From Voacanga thouarsii (taxonomy: Eukaryota; Streptophyta; Magnoliopsida; Gentianales; Apocynaceae), in the NCBI GenBank assembly GCA_026120185.1, contig JANUWF010001659.1, forward strand, positions 682,001 through 746,000: a stretch of DNA of 64,000 nt, given 5' to 3'. The notes beneath the pieces were generated by a model. It saw only the letters and a program-made list of their open reading frames with translations, was not told the origin of the DNA and ran no database searches. Numbering within the stretch: the stretch's first letter is position 1; every line of letters begins with the position of its first letter. Position numbers and translations under genes: made by a program. Shown here in pieces: positions 60,155 to 64,000 of the stretch.

Positions 60155-62537
60155 ATGGCTGAAACCTCCCTCTCTTGGGCGGATGGCTCCAGTACCCCAT
60201 GACCATGTTTTCGCCATCTCCTTTGGACAAAGTTAGGCATCAAGGAGTTGAGATCTATTCTAAACTCCTTCAAAGCATTCATCGATCAAGTAAGTCCCTT
60301 CAATCCTTCTTTTAAACTCTAGAATTATGTCCCTAGGATGATGTTGATAGTAGGTGGATGGTGATGTGATTCAAGTATATATATATTGTTGAGATTGAAG
60401 CATGAACATTTGTATGATTGTGAATGAGATAGGATTTGAGTATGTATTATTGAGTTTGAAGCATGAATATGTGTATGATTGTGAAGGAGATGGGATTTAT
60501 ACATGGAAGGATTATCTTGGTTGATTGTGTGATGATTTGAGGTTTGATGCATGAAGTATTTGAGATAAAGCATGCTTGAGATTATGTCACCTTTGGTGAA
60601 TAGGATTTATATGCTTGTTAGATTATTGAAGCCATGATCATATTTATGCTAGTAGAGGTTAGATCATGTCTTAATAAATTTAGATATATGCTTATGTGCA
60701 TGATTTGGATGATTTGATGAATGGAAGGATTGCATATGTTCTTGATTGTGGTTAGCCATAGAAATTTGACAATAATCTAGTTGTCCCTAAACTAATTTTA
60801 TTTCATAAATAAAATATTTAATGATATAAAATTTTCCTAGTAAATGTCGAAAAACCTTAGGAATGGTAGATTTGGATTATTATATACATAAAGGATATTT
60901 TGGTCAAATAAATAATAATTTTTGCTAGAAAATAAAATAAATAAATATTATTTAAAATAAAGAAATCAATTGAAGCCTTTTATGGAAATAATCATAAATA
61001 GTAAAATATTTATTAAATCAAATCCCTTTTTAAAAGTTTACTTATTATTTTCCAAGCAAGACTCATTAAATTTAATCTCAACTAGTGTTAGCAACCAATT
61101 ATTTTCTAACAACTAAACTATTATTAAATCATTATTTTACTTATTACTAGCTAGGACTCTTGAGCAAATAAACTCTAAATTTTCCCTAACAAGATTTAAA
61201 CTTTCAGCTTATTAGAAATTATTTCCTAAACCACTAATTATTTTAAATAACAAATTAGGCTCAACCTACAAACCTATTTATGTATTGTTTGGCCTTAAAG
61301 CTTGGGACGCTAGGATTATGGTAGTAGTAAGGGGAGTTGATTTAAAATTGAGGAAGTGGATTGTGGCTTGGAATTGATTGTGATTTGTATATGCCCATGT
61401 AGGGTTAGGTCAGCTGTTGGAGACCTTGTTGTTGTGAGCAAGAATCAGGTATGCTCCTGCATAAAACCAGATTGTTGGAAAATGTTTAATTATAGCAAGC
61501 CAAATGTAGAGTGCATGGACACTCATTTTTGTAAAGACAATTGAGGGTTGTCTCCTGTTTTATTTCTGTCAAATGAGTTATTTGAAATTTATCAAGCAGA
61601 TTTACTCAAACTCAGAACTCTTTCTGAAATTGTTTTTGACAAAGATTTTGGAAACCCTTTATTTGCCATGTTCAAGTGGAACTGTGTTTGTTCATTTTTC
61701 CGAAGTGGGATATGTTACGTTGAGTACTCAATAAGGTGGGACTACTAGGACTAGTTCTTGAGGGGTTAGGGTAAGTCTCTCAGTAGGTGGCCATCTCTGA
61801 GGGTTGAGTCCTTCCCGGATAGGACGTCAGTCCAGTGGGTCGTGCCGGTCCGAGCTAGCATTGTTCCTTTCAGTCAAGTGACTGTGTTTGCCGAAATGGA
61901 CGCTCGGTTGTTGTTTGGGTATAGAGAAGGAGGAGTATCTTGCCCAGTAGGCCAATCACCTACTTTTGTCAGTCTGAACAAAGTATGGCATACTGACCTT
62001 CTGGTTGTGGGGCCCAACGTGTGCTAACCCATAATCCTTTCTTATGAGTGGTTGATTTTGTTGATCATGTATGGCTGGAATAGCTAAAACGCCACTCTTG
62101 TTTTTGACTAATGTTTATTGCTTGCCAATATTTCTCTTATAAAGATTTCGCACTTTGCATCCATGAACTGCTTTCACTAAATACCCAAAGCACACACGGA
62201 CTTACTGAGATTTTTGTCTCATCATATTTTTACCATGATTTCAGGTCGATCCTGCTGTGGGGATGAGTAGCTTGTAGTATCTGCCTTGGAAGAGATTGTT
62301 GTCATTTAATTCTATGTATTGCTTTAGGGAGATAAGAGTGGATAATTTTATTTATGGTTTTGTTTTAGGAATTCATGGATTTATTCTTGGAGTTTTTTTT
62401 TTGTTGTAATAAATTTTTAAGTTAAAGTATTATTTTTATTCCGTAATTTTATTTGTGTGACCTATTATAAAGACCCCTTGTCCTTTGGATGGGGCGACAT
62501 CCCCGGCCCTAGCGGGCCTAGGTAGCGGGGTCTTACA
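58207..62537 (+). repeat. 3' LTR of the Tekay element
   Basis: 4331 bp. It differs from the 5' LTR by an extra tandem copy of a segment near 60385-60490 (GAAGCATGAA and GATTGTGAA repeated), a loss of about 15 bp near 58710, and scattered substitutions. It also has the tRNA-like module at 58454-58513. Confidence 0.95.
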
Positions 62538-63263
62538 AAGTCCATCTCTTCGGAACCCTAGACAATCTCCCACTACGACGAGGCTCTAATTTTATAGGCT
62601 CTTGAGGCTGTGCCTCTTCTAGTTCCACAATTAGGTCAGAAGAAGTTGATTCCGAAAATAACTTCTCCTCAAGTTCCAACCTAGTGGAACATTTCGTGGA
62701 AGTACTCTGATCATCCTCTGAGTATCAAGCAATGGTACTTACCAGTACTTTCTGCTTCTTAGGATGATAAAAGTAACCACCCTTTGTCTCTTTTTGATAC
62801 CCAACAAAATAGCATAATTATGATCTTAGTTCCAACTTGTCTCCCCTGACCAGTACATAAGATGGACAACCCCATATCCTGAGATGATTCAAACTTGGCT
62901 TACGCCCAGTCCACATCTCATAGGGAATCCTAGCCACTGACTTAGAAGGCACCAAGTTCAGAATGTATGCCGCTGTTTCTAGGGCATATCCCCAAAAAGA
63001 CACTGGAAGAGTAGCATGAGGCATCATGCTTTGGACCATTTCCTTCAATGTCCTATTCCTTCTCTCAGTTACTCCGTTTTGCTGGGGTGTCCTCGACGCA
63101 GAGAGCTGGGATACTATTCTATTATGTACCATGTAGTCCTTGAATTCACCAAGGAGGTACTTTCCACCACGATCTGATTGTAAGGTCTTGATCAGTTTAC
63201 CTGTCCGACGCTCCACTTCAGCCTTAAACTCCTTGAACTTGTTAAAAAAATTAGATTTGAGTC
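62538..63263 (-). pseudogene. copia integrase remnant of the second copia element
   Basis: On the - strand this encodes an integrase core: KSNFFNKFKEFK, then LQSDRGGKYLL with the catalytic Asp, GVTERRNRTLKEM with the catalytic Glu, and the C-terminal part with LRIWGCPSYVL. The N-terminal zinc part and first catalytic Asp are missing because an Athila-like LTR begins at 63264. A linker with RRSGRL continues to the Tekay insertion, and the frame matches the RT half at 48411. The first residues of the open frame beginning at 63363 come from the LTR, not from integrase. Confidence 0.9.
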
Positions 63264-64000
63264 TAATGCGTTTAGATTTAGGCATAAAAATCATACAAAA
63301 ACTAAGCACATTCCCAATCAAGTTTAAATTAAAACGTTGGACCCAAATCACAGATATGAGCAAGCGTACTCATCATTACTGAGCATAGGGTTCAAACGAG
63401 TGCCGATCCTCAAGGAACAAATAAACATTAATTACCCCTCTTTCATTGTTTAACAGACTTAACAAAGTGAAAATCAAATAAAAAGGAAAACTAAAAAGAA
63501 AATAAAACAAAAATATGTACATGTCAAGGATGGAGAATTATGCAACTCAAACCATTGATTAGACAACCATGATCTTCAAGAACTTAACCATTATCATAGT
63601 CAATCATTCTTACAGCACCATGAACGATTAAGGTAAATTAGCATCACTTGGTCTGTCTCAACTAATTACTACCTTCTAGATAAATTAGCATCACTTGGTA
63701 TGTCTCAACTAATTCATCCAAAAGATGCAATAAACACAATCCTTAATTAAATTTCCGTGGTCTGGAAAATTTAAAACATGAAATTAATCAATGAATCTTT
63801 GGTATGGCAAACATCAATTAACCTTTAATTACTCAATCCTCAACAATTATCCTCTTTGGTCTAGCAAGTTAACAGCAAATGAATGCGAAAATTAATCAAT
63901 TGCAACCATCATAAACCTCTTTGGTCTAGCAAGTTAACAATAGAAACAACAAACTAATTTCGGAATATGGCCAAGTAATTAAATACCAAGAAGAACAGTC
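63264..64000 (-). repeat. Athila-like LTR, cut by the window end
   Basis: It starts TAATGCGTTTAGATTTAGG and carries the same blocks as 35084-36963 (AAGCACATTCCCAATCAAG and the TTGGTCT-type motifs). The base group before it is GAGTC, the predicted TSD, which should recur at its far end outside the window. Whether it is a solo LTR or part of an element cannot be seen. Confidence 0.88.

Larger units (their letters stand above)
48412..62537 (+). mobile_element. Tekay/Del-type chromovirus (Ty3/gypsy), nearly complete
   Basis: LTRs 48412-52742 and 58207-62537 (4331 bp each) flank a 5464-bp interior with primer site, leader ORF, gag, protease, RT, RNase H, integrase with C-terminal chromodomain, and polypurine tract. 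The flanks CAGTC (48407-48411) and AAGTC (62538-62542) match at four of five bases. The long LTRs, domain order and chromodomain point to the Tekay (Del) clade. The two LTRs are very similar, with a few small duplications and deletions, so it is the youngest large insertion here. Coding has six in-frame stops and three frameshifts in gag-pol. Confidence 0.95.

Noticed and set aside
48412..62537. Endogenous pararetrovirus (caulimovirid)
   Set aside because: It has LTR pairs, an integrase with DDE residues and a chromodomain, and no movement protein, so it is a Ty3/gypsy retrotransposon.

Overview
This window is plant nuclear DNA, AT-rich, and built almost entirely of LTR retrotransposons and their remnants. 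The signs are Athila-type, Tekay/Del-type and Ty1/copia-type elements, a CACTA-like DNA transposon with plant-style subterminal repeats, and primer sites for plant initiator tRNA-Met and a tRNA-Asp-like primer. I found no intact host gene, rRNA gene, CRISPR array or bacterial operon. The species cannot be told from the sequence. Every recognised protein is a transposon protein, and nearly all carry stops or frameshifts.

The layout is a set of nested insertions, most fixed by 5-bp target-site duplications (TSDs). (1) The outermost layer is an old Athila-like element on the + strand. Its ORF1 is split into 60-265, 24527-25075 and 34002-34420, and its 3' end lies near 40919-42067. (2) A second Athila-like element (- strand, 266-24521, TSD GAAGA) sits in that ORF1. 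It keeps gag and ORF1 but has no protease, RT, RNase H or integrase. It was hit by a Tekay solo LTR (1075-5357, TSD ATTAT) and by a Ty1/copia element (- strand, 6831-17769, TSD TTTAC). The copia element was hit in turn by a related copia solo LTR (10144-11859, TSD GATCT). (3) From 25076 to about 34001 lies a long chromovirus-like LTR. It carries an Athila-like solo LTR (27382-28875, TSD GTAAA) and a short non-autonomous gypsy-like element (29314-33159, - strand, TSD AGTAC).

From 34.8 to 46.8 kb the pattern continues with an Athila-like solo LTR (35084-36963), a CACTA-like element (37095-38496), a copia LTR remnant (about 38.83-40.41 kb), another Athila-like solo LTR (42068-43983, TSD GTTAC), and fragments of copia and Athila LTRs.

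From about 45.1 to 63.26 kb is a second copia element (- strand), split at its integrase-RT linker by a nearly complete Tekay/Del chromovirus (48412-62537, + strand). This is the best preserved element. It has two 4331-bp LTRs, a tRNA-Met primer site, an acidic leader ORF, gag, protease, RT, RNase H, integrase, a chromodomain and a polypurine tract, but six stops and three frameshifts. At 63264 a further Athila-like LTR begins and runs off the window.

The most unusual signals are a leader ORF with repeated SUMO-interaction-like motifs in the Tekay element, a tRNA-like Pol III promoter module inside the Tekay LTRs, self-complementary GC-rich boxes shared by LTRs and leaders of unrelated families, and the four-level nesting itself.
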